A stretch of DNA of 64,000 nt. Source: Donghicola sp041224595 (GTDB taxonomy: Bacteria > Pseudomonadota > Alphaproteobacteria > Rhodobacterales > Rhodobacteraceae). A program made the translations under genes and the position numbers. Below the pieces are notes generated by a model. That model had not been told where the DNA came from and ran no database searches. It saw only the letters and a list, made by a program, of their open reading frames with translations. The stretch spans positions 124,001 through 188,000 of the forward strand of contig NZ_JBGFGN010000164.1 of NCBI RefSeq assembly GCF_041224595.1, in the 5' to 3' direction. Position 1 is the first letter of the stretch. Each line of letters opens with the position of its first letter. Of this stretch, positions 16,948-24,524 are shown in pieces.

Positions 16948-17387
16948 ACCTGTTTTACGAAGATGTGGTCGTCGGCACGACTTACACGACCGGAACGCAC
17001 AAAATTTCAGCACAGGATATTGCGGATTTTTGCCGCCTAACGCGGGATCATCACCCCCTGCACACGGATGAGGGCTACGCCAAGAAGGCCGGTTTCCCCG
17101 GAATCATCGCCCATGGCCTCTATGGTCTATCCCTGATGGAGGGACTGAAGACCGAACTGAAGCTTTACGAGGATACCTCGATTGCGTCGCTCGGCTGGAA
17201 TGACGTGCGGTTCAAAACGCCGATTCTGGCGGGGGACGAGGTCTATGTAGAAATGGACTTCACCTGCAAACGCGAGAGCAGCTCGAGACCTGCGGGGGTC
17301 ATTACCGAAGCCGTGCGCCTGTGCCGCAAGGACGGGACGATCCTGATCGACGCCGAACATATCTCCTTGATCCGCAAGGCGGGTTGA
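16944..17387 (+). CDS. MaoC family dehydratase
   Basis: A 147-residue hot-dog protein. The hydratase motif reads FCRLTRDHHPLHTDEGYAK with the catalytic dyad Asp35 and His40. It is expected to hydrate an enoyl-CoA made by the preceding dehydrogenase, whose stop it overlaps by 4 nt. The regulator gene follows after 14 nt. This is the third MaoC-type gene of the island. Confidence 0.9.
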   Translation: MNLFYEDVVVGTTYTTGTHKISAQDIADFCRLTRDHHPLHTDEGYAKKAGFPGIIAHGLYGLSLMEGLKTELKLYEDTSIASLGWNDVRFKTPILAGDEVYVEMDFTCKRESSSRPAGVITEAVRLCRKDGTILIDAEHISLIRKAG

Positions 17388-17401
17388 TCAACATTCTGCG
17401 C

Positions 17402-18079
17402 ATGGAAGATGAAGCAACTTTGCCAGCCGATAGTGCCGTAAACTCAGTGGATCAGGTGACCAACCTGATCCGAGAAGACATCCTTGCCGGTCGGGTCACC
17501 CCCGGCGAGCGCCTGAAAACCAGCGAACTGGCCAAACGGCTGGGATTTTCGACCATGCCCCTGCGTGAAGCCCTGCGAAAGCTAGAAGGCGAAGGGCTGG
17601 TCAGCATCGAGCCCAACCGCGGCGCGACAGTCCGAAAACTGGACAGCAGCTATGTCACGGACCTGTTCGAGTTAAACACCGAACTACGGATTTTTGCTGT
17701 GCGCAGCGGAATGCGAAAGCTGACATTGGAACGCATTCGCGAATTAGAAGCACTGGCCGAAGACTACCGCAGCCAAATCGACGCAGGCAGAGACACAGAG
17801 GCCATCGAGAGCAACCGTCGCTTCAACGCCCGCATCATGGAATTTGGAGGCAACCAAGAAGCGCTCCGTGTATTCCTGCGCGGGTGGGACACAATTTTCG
17901 CCTTCCGCCGAAATTATCGCTACGGTGCGGGTCGCCGCAAAATCATGGCCGAAGAGATGACCCTGCTCATCGACGCAATGCGGCGCCACGACATGGCGGC
18001 AGCCGAGTCGATCTTACGGATGCAAAACGCAGCGGTCATGGACGACCTGATTGCACGGCTGTCCCATGAAAGCACGTGA
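17402..18079 (+). CDS. GntR family transcriptional regulator, FCD domain
   Basis: A 225-residue regulator with an N-terminal winged helix (IREDILAGRVTPGERLKTSELAKRLGFSTMPLREALRKLEGEGLV) and an all-helical FCD-type effector domain (LFELNTELRIFAVRSG..., then FNARIMEFGGN and MTLLIDAMRRHDMAAAESI). ATG at 17402 follows the MaoC stop by 14 nt. The frame is open upstream but overlaps MaoC. FCD regulators usually sense small organic acids. It probably controls this island through the recurring GATCAAATRG sites; this is inferred from position only. Confidence 0.93.
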   Translation: MEDEATLPADSAVNSVDQVTNLIREDILAGRVTPGERLKTSELAKRLGFSTMPLREALRKLEGEGLVSIEPNRGATVRKLDSSYVTDLFELNTELRIFAVRSGMRKLTLERIRELEALAEDYRSQIDAGRDTEAIESNRRFNARIMEFGGNQEALRVFLRGWDTIFAFRRNYRYGAGRRKIMAEEMTLLIDAMRRHDMAAAESILRMQNAAVMDDLIARLSHEST

Positions 18080-18287
18080 GCTTTCACACCGCATTCAGGT
18101 CACTTGGGCTGCGTGAAAGAGTTAGGTTAGGTGTGCGGCTGACCATTCATGCGCCACGACCCAGCTAGAGAATGGGGCCTCTCATCGCAGGCATGACTTC
18201 AGATATGTCGCCGAATAGCAGGCCACAAATGTTGCCTCGGTTGGCACCAGATGTGCCAGCTAAACCATTTTTTGTCAGAGAGTTAAA

Positions 18288-18362
18288 TGGTGCCCGGGGG
18301 CGGAATCGAACCACCGACACGAGGATTTTCAATCCACTGCTCTACCCCTGAGCTACCCGGGC
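18288..18362 (-). tRNA. tRNA-Phe (GAA)
   Basis: The complement folds as a tRNA. The acceptor GCCCGGG pairs with CCCGGGC, the D arm is GCTCAGGGGTAGAGC, the anticodon loop is TTGAAAA giving GAA, the T arm has GGTTCGATTCC and the 3' CCA is encoded. It is 75 nt long. It lies between the GntR gene and yacG. Confidence 0.95.
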
Positions 18363-18395
18363 TGGGTGAACGTTGTCCGTTCGGGTGAGCGCTGT

Positions 18396-18423
18396 ATTAT
18401 GCGCAGTTCTCGGGAGTGTCCAG
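18396..18423 (-). promoter_or_regulatory. candidate sigma-70 promoter of tRNA-Phe
   Basis: On the minus strand CTGGAC (18423-18418) and CATAAT (18401-18396) are separated by 16 nt, about 34 nt upstream of the mature tRNA 5' end. They resemble -35 and -10 boxes. Confidence 0.4.
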
Positions 18424-18440
18424 ACCCGAAACAGAAAAAA

Positions 18441-18623
18441 TCAGTGGGGTTTTGATTTTTTTTGTTCAGCCTCCTCAAGGGCCTGTTCCAAGTCATCGGG
18501 ATCGGTGGACGGCACGGCATAAGAGCCGGTCATCCACTTGGCCAGATCGATGTCCGCACAGCGCTTGGAGCAGAACGGACGGTACTTCGGATCGGTTTGC
18601 TTATCACAGATCGGGCAGGCCAT
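18441..18623 (-). CDS. yacG: DNA gyrase inhibitor YacG, zinc-binding protein
   Basis: A 60-residue protein beginning MACPICDKQTDPKYRPFCSKRCADIDLAKWMTGSYAVP. The CPIC and CSKRC cysteines form the zinc site of the YacG family, and the DLAKWMTGSY motif is diagnostic. The family binds GyrB and inhibits gyrase. It starts 3 nt after the stop of the RNase E/G gene, an arrangement common in Rhodobacterales. The acidic and lysine-rich tail is poorly conserved. Confidence 0.93.
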   Translation of the reverse strand: MACPICDKQTDPKYRPFCSKRCADIDLAKWMTGSYAVPSTDPDDLEQALEEAEQKKSKPH

Positions 18624-18626
18624 CGG

Positions 18627-19658
18627 TCATACCTTGGGCAAGCAATCGCGTAGGACACGGCGCTCGCGTTTGCGCTGCAGTTCGAAATGGCCAAGGGTCG
18701 TCCAGCCCAGAAGTGCGGTGTCGATCCCGTCCGCTTTGAAGGCCGCACGCAGGCTGGTTTCAAACGTCCGGCGCTCTTTCTTGGGCATAGGGGCCAAGTC
18801 CAGCACAATCTGGCCGCCAAGACCACGCAGGCGCAGAGCGCGCGGAATGGCGCGTGCAGCAGCGAAGTTCGCTTTGGTCCCAGCTGCATGAGACGAGTCC
18901 CCGCCGGTGTTCACATCCACGGCGACCAAAGCGCGAGTCGGCTCGACAAACATGAACCCGCCGCCTTCGAGCATGACTTTGGGAGAGGACAGGTCCTCTA
19001 TCGCGTCTAGAACACCGTTGGCTTCGAAGCTGCCAGCCTCTGCGTCGACGGTCGCGCGTTCGTACCATTCGCGCCATGCCAACAGGTGGGGGCCATCGCC
19101 TTCGACCAGCTTCTCAGGCTCAGAGCCTTCGCGGTCTGCCAGCACGGCATTCGCCATGTCGAGCATGGCTGTCACATCTTCGGCGATCTCTTCGTCGTCC
19201 GCTTCGGCGCAGGCAGAACGCAGGATCAAACCAAACTCGCTGCCTTGCATCGTTCCCTTGGCGATGCCTTGCAATTCGTCACGGCGATCATCGTCGCGGA
19301 TGGAACGGCTGATATTCAGACCGGGCTTGTCGGGGGTAATGATGGCGTAGCGGCTCTTGAACAGGACGTCCAAGGTCACAGGCATCGCTTTGCCCGGCTC
19401 GGCATAACCGGTGACCTGCACCAGCACCGCATCCCCAGGGGCCAGCCCCTTGGTCTGACGCAAGAAGCAGTTGCCATCGGGCGTTTTCAGGAACATGCCA
19501 CCCTGCCCCTTCATGGGGCGGTCAGCAATGGCGCGATAGATGGTGCCCGGACGCGGCATATCGCTGTCGATCAGAAGGTCTTCGAGTTTGCCATCCACCA
19601 TAAGTGCAGCAGCCTCGACCTCTCCGATGTGGTCCAAGGCAATCAGACGACCTTTCAT
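18627..19658 (-). CDS. ribonuclease E/G family protein, short form
   Basis: A 343-residue protein with an N-terminal S1-like part and the RNase E/G nuclease core. The metal-binding DVNTGGDS motif is in ALVAVDVNTGGDSS (about residue 250), followed by IVLDLAPMPKKERR. The protein ends at GWTTLGHFELQRKRERRVLRDCLPKV, just where canonical enzymes continue into the CPxC zinc-link and small domain, which are missing. ATG at 19658 (MKGRLIALDH) is used, since the frame upstream lies in maf. It is between maf and yacG. Housekeeping RNA processing is likely, but oligomerisation must differ from RNase E. Confidence 0.88.
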   Translation of the reverse strand: MKGRLIALDHIGEVEAAALMVDGKLEDLLIDSDMPRPGTIYRAIADRPMKGQGGMFLKTPDGNCFLRQTKGLAPGDAVLVQVTGYAEPGKAMPVTLDVLFKSRYAIITPDKPGLNISRSIRDDDRRDELQGIAKGTMQGSEFGLILRSACAEADDEEIAEDVTAMLDMANAVLADREGSEPEKLVEGDGPHLLAWREWYERATVDAEAGSFEANGVLDAIEDLSSPKVMLEGGGFMFVEPTRALVAVDVNTGGDSSHAAGTKANFAAARAIPRALRLRGLGGQIVLDLAPMPKKERRTFETSLRAAFKADGIDTALLGWTTLGHFELQRKRERRVLRDCLPKV

Positions 19659-19662
19659 GTCT

Positions 19663-20235
19663 TCATTCTCCGTAAAGAGGATATCCTGCGGCGAGCAAGA
19701 GGTTCGCGGTCTCTGCCATCGGCAGACCGACAACCGCAGTAAATGATCCGTTGATCCACGGGATGAACGCGCTGGCTGCGCCTTGGATCCCGTATGCGCC
19801 TGCCTTGCCCTTCCAGTCACCGCTGGCGAGATAGGTGTTAAGCTCGTTGTCCGAGAGGCGCTTCATCATGACTTGGGTGACGACAGATTTTTCCCACAGC
19901 TTGCCCGCCTTGCGCACCGCAACAGCGGTGATCACACGGTGACGGCGACCGGACAGCGCGAGCAGGAAAGAGGCTGCCTCTTTCTCGTTCTCGGGCTTAC
20001 CCAAGATGCGGCGCCCTAGCGCGACGGTCGTATCTGCAGAGAGAATGATGTCGTCCGCACCGCCGGGAACGGCCAAAGCCTTTTCCCGCGCCATGCGTTC
20101 GCAGTATGGACGGGGCTGTTCGCCCCGCTCCGGCGTTTCATCAATATCCGGCGACCGGATATCATCGGCCACGACGCCCATTTGCGCCAACAGTTCCCGC
20201 CTGCGCGGGCTGCCTGAGCCGAGGATTAAAGCCAC
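19663..20235 (-). CDS. maf: Maf family nucleotide pyrophosphatase
   Basis: A 190-residue Maf protein. The N-terminal motif LILGSGSPRRRELLAQMG is diagnostic, and the catalytic region IILSADTTVALGRRILGKPENEKEA and GAYGIQGAASAFIPWINGSFTAVVGLPM follow. The family hydrolyses non-canonical or modified nucleoside triphosphates. The start is GTG at 20235, 5 nt after the infA stop, and the next gene begins 4 nt after its stop. It is part of the infA-maf-RNase-yacG operon. Confidence 0.95.
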   Translation of the reverse strand: MALILGSGSPRRRELLAQMGVVADDIRSPDIDETPERGEQPRPYCERMAREKALAVPGGADDIILSADTTVALGRRILGKPENEKEAASFLLALSGRRHRVITAVAVRKAGKLWEKSVVTQVMMKRLSDNELNTYLASGDWKGKAGAYGIQGAASAFIPWINGSFTAVVGLPMAETANLLLAAGYPLYGE

Positions 20236-20240
20236 TTCGT

Positions 20241-20459
20241 TTACTTGAAGCGGTAGTTGATCCGACCCTTGGTCAGATCGTAGGGGGTCATTTCCACCTG
20301 TACGCGGTCGCCAGCCAGAACACGGATGCGGTTTTTGCGCATCTTGCCTGCCGTGTGTGCGATGATCTCATGGCCGTTCTCAAGCTCGACCCGGAATGTC
20401 GCATTAGGCAGGAGTTCCTTCACGACGCCGGGAAATTCGAGCAATTCTTCCTTGGCCAT
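20241..20459 (-). CDS. infA: translation initiation factor IF-1
   Basis: A 72-residue protein, MAKEELLEFPGVVKELLPNA, followed by FRVELENGHEIIAHTAGKMRKNRIRVLAGDRV. This is a complete S1/OB-fold IF-1 of the alphaproteobacterial type. It binds the ribosomal A site during initiation. ATG at 20459 gives the family N-terminus; an ATG two codons upstream is in frame. It heads the operon that continues with maf. Confidence 0.98.
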   Translation of the reverse strand: MAKEELLEFPGVVKELLPNATFRVELENGHEIIAHTAGKMRKNRIRVLAGDRVQVEMTPYDLTKGRINYRFK

Positions 20460-20539
20460 GTTCACTCCATAATTAGTCTCGCCCTCATGTAGGACGCGCC
20501 ACTAATTGGGCCGATTGTAGCAGATTTTCAAGAACAATC

Positions 20540-21418
20540 TCAGAAAGGTGACAATTCCACCGCAGAAACTCGCGGCAGTTGCTCTTCCCAGTGGGTCAAA
20601 TTAAGCACCACGCCGTCTTTTCGGACCTCCGCGATCTGGTCAAAGTCGATCTCGGCATAGGTCCAGCCCGGCTGGTTCATCACACCTTCGGCCAGAACGC
20701 CCGTGGGGTCAAACCCTTTATCCGGCGGGCAGAAGACGCCGCCGCGCCCCACATTCAGGTCAACAGCGTCACACCACGGGGCATCTCCCACGTTCGAGGC
20801 CATGACCGTTACACACTGACATTCCAGCGCACGAGCCATCGCGCCGATACGAACGCGACTGTATCCACTGAGCGCTTCGGTCGCGGAGGGCACAAGGATC
20901 GCTTCGCCGCCTGCATCAACCAAAGCGCGCGCCAAAAGTGGAAATTCCGAATCATAGCAGATCAGGATGCCAACCTTTCCGAACGCAGTATCGAATATCT
21001 TGAGCGGGCCGCCTCCGGCGATTCCCCAATCTTCGCGTTCGAAGCGGGTCATGATCTGTTTGTCCTGCCAGTCCATCGCGCCCGCGGGGTTAAAGAAGCG
21101 AGCGCGGTTCACGATCACATCCCCGTCTGGCACCGGCGCACTTGCCGACAGAATATAGGTCTTCGTGTCCTGCGCCAGTTGGCGGTGCAGGTCATCCGCC
21201 TCTGCCACGCGGTCCGACACGGCCCGAATCGACCCAGCCAAATCCCCCGCCTGCTCTGCGCCAGCCAAGGATGCCAGTTCCATTGCGCCATACTCTGGGA
21301 AAACAAGCATCTGGGCCCCGTTCTCCGCTGCGTCATGCACCCAGCGCGTGACCTTGTCCGCGTAGCTTTGCCAAGAATCGTGCCATTCAATCGGATAGGC
21401 TGCGGTCGCGACTTTCAT
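20540..21418 (-). CDS. carbon-nitrogen hydrolase (nitrilase superfamily)
   Basis: A 292-residue nitrilase-superfamily amidase. The catalytic triad is visible as Glu42 (VFPEYGAMEL), Lys120 (DWQDKQIMTRFERE) and Cys154 (GILICYDSEFP). The family hydrolyses amides or carbamoyl compounds; the substrate is not clear. I chose ATG at 21418 (MKVATAAYP) with GGGAG upstream; ATG at 21433 is the alternative. It lies alone between infA and a 377-nt gap, in a place where the order is otherwise conserved housekeeping genes. Confidence 0.9.
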   Translation of the reverse strand: MKVATAAYPIEWHDSWQSYADKVTRWVHDAAENGAQMLVFPEYGAMELASLAGAEQAGDLAGSIRAVSDRVAEADDLHRQLAQDTKTYILSASAPVPDGDVIVNRARFFNPAGAMDWQDKQIMTRFEREDWGIAGGGPLKIFDTAFGKVGILICYDSEFPLLARALVDAGGEAILVPSATEALSGYSRVRIGAMARALECQCVTVMASNVGDAPWCDAVDLNVGRGGVFCPPDKGFDPTGVLAEGVMNQPGWTYAEIDFDQIAEVRKDGVVLNLTHWEEQLPRVSAVELSPF

Positions 21419-21761
21419 CTTTTGGGCTCCCATTCACGTGATTCCAAAATTTGCATGTAGGCCCGACCCTTCGCAAGACGTTGAGCTTACAACCCTTAAG
21501 TCAGGAGCCTCAACAAAAGGCAGTAATTTCTGCACCGATGCGACCAAGATTTTTGCAAGCATAGCCGGTATACCAATCCTACTCGGTTCACGCCGGGTAG
21601 AGGGGCGCCAGCGGCGCCACTGGTCGGAAGTAACCTTTTACAGAGTGACCGTTTCACCCGTCCACGCGAAGAAGCTGTTCCTAACGGCGCATGTTTGCGA
21701 GTGACGGTAAAGAGTTCAACGGTCGGTATCAGAGTACGAGTGGCCCGCTACGAGCGCTTCA
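21419..21761. other. intergenic region with no supported gene
   Basis: This stretch between the nitrilase and acetyltransferase genes has only short frames with no recognisable family, and I see no tRNA-like or terminator-like fold with a T-run. The frame 21438-21704 on the plus strand was considered and set aside. The right end holds the G-rich element listed separately. Confidence 0.5.
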
Positions 21762-21789
21762 CCCCAAATCCCCCAACCCCCTGGCCCCC
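21762..21789 (-). other. predicted G-quadruplex motif in the 3' region of the acetyltransferase mRNA
   Basis: On the minus strand there are four G-runs of 5, 5, 5 and 4 (complements of C-runs at 21785-21789, 21777-21781, 21770-21774 and 21762-21765) with loops of 3, 2 and 4 nt. The first run begins 7 nt after the stop of the acetyltransferase gene. It could fold in RNA or DNA; any role in termination or stability is inferred. Confidence 0.6.
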
Positions 21790-21795
21790 TCAGCT

Positions 21796-22395
21796 TTAAC
21801 CTTCGGACGAAAGGTCGCGTATCCAGAACTGGAGCGGCTTTTTCGTTTCGGAAGTATCGCCCACATCTTTCCAGCTGAACCGTGCAATGACCCCGTCGAG
21901 CGGACGGTATCCCCGCTTGCGCCAAAAGGGATCCAGCGGAGCATAGTCCGCGGGACGCATCGGATGATCCGCTGGACGCTGCACGCCGCAGAAGGCTGTG
22001 TATTGCGCCCCGACTGATCGCGCATGCGCTTCTCTTAGGTCAAAGAAACGGTGACCTGCGCCCTGCCCCCGATAGTCCGGCAGCAAAACAGATTCTGCAC
22101 AGTAGAAGATGTTCACAAGGTCATAGCCCGCGCCCTCAAAGGCGGTCGCAAAATCCTCGGCATGGTCCAGCATCGGGGTGCCCGTGGCCGCCCCCACCAA
22201 CCGCGTGCCGTCGAACGCGCCCACCAGCACGGTCTGATCGCTCTGGCGGTAGACTTCTAGATACTTGCGTTCGTACTCTAGCGAGCCGTCGTACAGATAA
22301 GGCCAGTCGCGAAATACAGTGATCCTCAGACGCGCCACATCATCGAGTGCCGCGTCCAGCGCTTCGCCCCTCAGGATTTCAATACGTAGGGTCAC
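21796..22395 (-). CDS. GNAT-like N-acetyltransferase
   Basis: A protein of 199 residues. The pattern TVLVGAFDGTRLVGAATGTPM, CAESVLLPDYRGQGAGHRFFDLREAHA matches the GNAT core, with the acetyl-CoA loop in RGQGAGHRF. GTG at 22395 overlaps the stop of the NTF2-like gene by 4 nt; a TTG at 22413 is also in frame. The acceptor is unknown. It is the last gene of the UPF0262-phosphatase-NTF2-GNAT run and is followed by the G-rich element. Confidence 0.8.
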   Translation of the reverse strand: MTLRIEILRGEALDAALDDVARLRITVFRDWPYLYDGSLEYERKYLEVYRQSDQTVLVGAFDGTRLVGAATGTPMLDHAEDFATAFEGAGYDLVNIFYCAESVLLPDYRGQGAGHRFFDLREAHARSVGAQYTAFCGVQRPADHPMRPADYAPLDPFWRKRGYRPLDGVIARFSWKDVGDTSETKKPLQFWIRDLSSEG

Positions 22396-22790
22396 TGGAC
22401 CTGCCGAATCCAATCAGAGAGGTTGTAGTAGGTCACCACGCGGGTGATCTTGTCGCCCTCGAGGCTAAAGAATGTGCCAGCGGGCAGACGGTAGGTCTGG
22501 CCTTTGGCCTCGGGCAAGCCTTCGTCCGTTTCCAGATAGGTGCCGTTCACAGTGAACTCGGCCGCTGCGCGTGTGCCACCCTCGGCTTCGAACAGCACGA
22601 TGTCGGTCAGGTTTTCTTTATAGCAGCGGGTCATGTGGGCGTTGAACTCTGCAAATTTTTCTTTGCCCACGCGGATGTTACCCTCGTTCACGTGGTGCGC
22701 CACGTCGTCGCACAAGCACTCCAGCATGCCGTCGGTGTCGCCTGCGTTAAATGCGTCGTAATAACGGCGCAGTACGTCGGTCGCGCTCAT
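22392..22790 (-). CDS. NTF2-like/SnoaL-type protein (ketosteroid isomerase-related)
   Basis: A 132-residue cone-shaped NTF2-like domain. MSATDVLRRYYDAFNAGDTDGMLECLCDDVAHHVNEG is the classic start, with a conserved FFSLEGDKITRVVTYYNLSDWI end. Members include isomerases, hydrolases and non-enzymatic binders; the reaction cannot be told. It begins directly after the phosphatase stop and its own stop overlaps the acetyltransferase start. Confidence 0.85.
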   Translation of the reverse strand: MSATDVLRRYYDAFNAGDTDGMLECLCDDVAHHVNEGNIRVGKEKFAEFNAHMTRCYKENLTDIVLFEAEGGTRAAAEFTVNGTYLETDEGLPEAKGQTYRLPAGTFFSLEGDKITRVVTYYNLSDWIRQVQ

Positions 22791-23252
22791 TCAATTCTCG
22801 CTTTCTGGCGGCCCGAATGCATCCGTTAGCCGCTGAACAATCTGGTCACGAGCTGCCCTATATTGCACCAGCTTCGCGTCGCGAGTTTCCCCCAAACCTG
22901 TCGGATCGAGGATAGGCCAATAGTCTACGTCGAGATGGAAGAAACGGGTCAGTTCCAACGCGCGCCGCTGACTGGCGGGAGACAGTGCAATAATCAGGTC
23001 ATAGGACGAAAGATCGTCGCCCCATTGCTCCATCTCATCAAAGCTGCGGGACTGGTGTCGGTCCAACTCCACCCCGACCTCTTTGCAGACAGAAACGGCA
23101 AAGCCGTCGATCTCCATGTCATTCTTTACGCCGACCGACTGGACGTAGCATTGCTGCCCGTACAGCTTTTTCATCAAGCCTTCGGCCATGGGGGACCGTA
23201 CCGCGTTGTGATCGCAGCAGAACAAAACCGACTGAGGCACCTCCCGCGTCAA
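22791..23252 (-). CDS. low-molecular-weight protein-tyrosine phosphatase family protein
   Basis: A 153-residue protein with the LMW-PTP/ArsC P-loop CX5R as CDHNAVRS (Cys13, Arg19) and the acidic loop ILDPTGLGETRDAK with the general-acid Asp. Thioredoxin-type arsenate reductases share this fold, but I do not see their conserved resolving cysteines clearly. TTG at 23252 is chosen because the strong GGAGGG site, which includes the stop of the UPF0262 gene, lies at good distance. Its place after UPF0262 is typical for Rhodobacterales. Confidence 0.87.
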   Translation of the reverse strand: MTREVPQSVLFCCDHNAVRSPMAEGLMKKLYGQQCYVQSVGVKNDMEIDGFAVSVCKEVGVELDRHQSRSFDEMEQWGDDLSSYDLIIALSPASQRRALELTRFFHLDVDYWPILDPTGLGETRDAKLVQYRAARDQIVQRLTDAFGPPESEN

Positions 23253-23255
23253 CCA

Positions 23256-23735
23256 CTACCCTCCGAAATGCAGAACGCAAATCAGGGTGAACAGACGCCG
23301 CGCCGTGTCGATATCGATCTCGGCTTTTCCTTCGAGACGCTCTTGGAGGATGCGCGCGCCTTCGTTGTGGATGCCGCGACGGGCCATGTCGATCGCTTCG
23401 ATCTGGCTCGGGGGCATCTTTTTCACAGCGTCAAAGTAGCTGGCGCAGATTTGGAAGTAGTCTTTGACCACTTGGCGGAACGGCCCAAGTGACAGGTGAA
23501 ATTCAGCGGCCTTCTCGCCGCCTTCGGTGTTCAGGTCGAAGACAAGACGCTTGTCACGGATCGACAGATCCAGATGATAGGGGCCGCCAGGCGCGGGACG
23601 GTCATCCCGTGCAGGCAAGACAAGGCTATTATCCTCTAGAAGATCGAACATTGCCACGCGGCGTTCCTGTTCAATCTCGGGGGTCGGCGGCGGGAGGGCG
23701 CTGTCGTCCAGAGTGATATTTGAGATACGAGACAT
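23256..23735 (-). CDS. UPF0262 family protein
   Basis: A 159-residue protein. The sequence SRISNITLDDSALPPPTPEIEQERRVAMFDLLEDN and DYFQICASYFDAVKKMPPSQIEAIDMARRGIHNEGA match the UPF0262 family, which is restricted to alphaproteobacteria as far as I know. Function is not known. ATG at 23735 is preferred over 23747. In related genomes it follows hisD; here arsC and arsH come between. Confidence 0.9.
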   Translation of the reverse strand: MSRISNITLDDSALPPPTPEIEQERRVAMFDLLEDNSLVLPARDDRPAPGGPYHLDLSIRDKRLVFDLNTEGGEKAAEFHLSLGPFRQVVKDYFQICASYFDAVKKMPPSQIEAIDMARRGIHNEGARILQERLEGKAEIDIDTARRLFTLICVLHFGG

Positions 23736-23813
23736 AAGAGGGGGCACTAACAGTTACTTTCTTTGACCGTATCTTTAGTGACCATCGGGATAGGTGCAAG
23801 CGGATTGCCCCGA

Positions 23814-24524
23814 TCAGAGCGATTTCTGATTCACCCGTTGCGACAGTTCCTCGGCTGTCTCGACGCGTTCACTGTAGCGATCCAGCAGGTAATCGTTTAG
23901 ATCGCGGGTCAGCCAAGTGAATTTCACCAGCTCTTCCATGACATCGACAACGCGGTTGTAATAGGCGCTTGGCAGCATCCGGCCTGCCGCGTCGAACTCG
24001 TGAAAGGCTTTGGCGACACTGCTCTGGTTCGGGATCGTCAGCATCCGCATCCAGCGTCCCAGAATGCGCATTTGATTGACCGTATTGAAACTTTGGCTTC
24101 CGCCGCAGACCTGCAAGAGCGCCAGTGTCTTACCCTGAGTTGGACGGACGCCGCCCAAGGACAGCGGAATCCAGTCGATCTGCGCTTTCATAACCGAGGT
24201 CATCGCGCCATGGCGTTCGGGACTGGACCAGACCATGCCTTCGGCCCATTGGGCCAGCTCGCGCAGCTCTGAGACCTTGGGGTGGTTGGCGTCTTCGGCG
24301 TCAGGCAAGGGCAGCCCCTTGGGATCAAAAAACCGCACTTCGGCACCAAGGCGGGTCAGAATGCGGCCCGCCTCTTCGGCCAGAAGGCGCGAATAGGACC
24401 GCTCGCGCAGCGAACCATAAAGAACCAGAATGCGCGGGGCATGGGTGCTGCGCTGCGCCTCGAACAGACGCGCAGGGTCGAAGGTCTGAAACAAGGTGTC
24501 GTCAACATTTGGCGTTTCGGTCAC
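23814..24524 (-). CDS. arsH: organoarsenical oxidase ArsH
   Basis: A 236-residue NADPH-dependent FMN reductase of the ArsH type. The flavin loop is RILVLYGSLRERSYSR, and WSSPERHGAMTSVMKAQIDWIP and VCGGSQSFNTVNQMRILGRWMRM are characteristic of ArsH rather than of general flavin reductases. Known ArsH proteins oxidise trivalent organoarsenicals. Its start overlaps the arsC stop by 4 nt. No arsR, arsB or acr3 gene is seen nearby, so this is an incomplete arsenic set. Confidence 0.92.
   Translation of the reverse strand: MTETPNVDDTLFQTFDPARLFEAQRSTHAPRILVLYGSLRERSYSRLLAEEAGRILTRLGAEVRFFDPKGLPLPDAEDANHPKVSELRELAQWAEGMVWSSPERHGAMTSVMKAQIDWIPLSLGGVRPTQGKTLALLQVCGGSQSFNTVNQMRILGRWMRMLTIPNQSSVAKAFHEFDAAGRMLPSAYYNRVVDVMEELVKFTWLTRDLNDYLLDRYSERVETAEELSQRVNQKSL

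Noticed and set aside
21438..21704. 88-aa plus-strand frame in the 377-nt gap
   Set aside because: No family resemblance, no good ribosome site and irregular composition; it may be chance.
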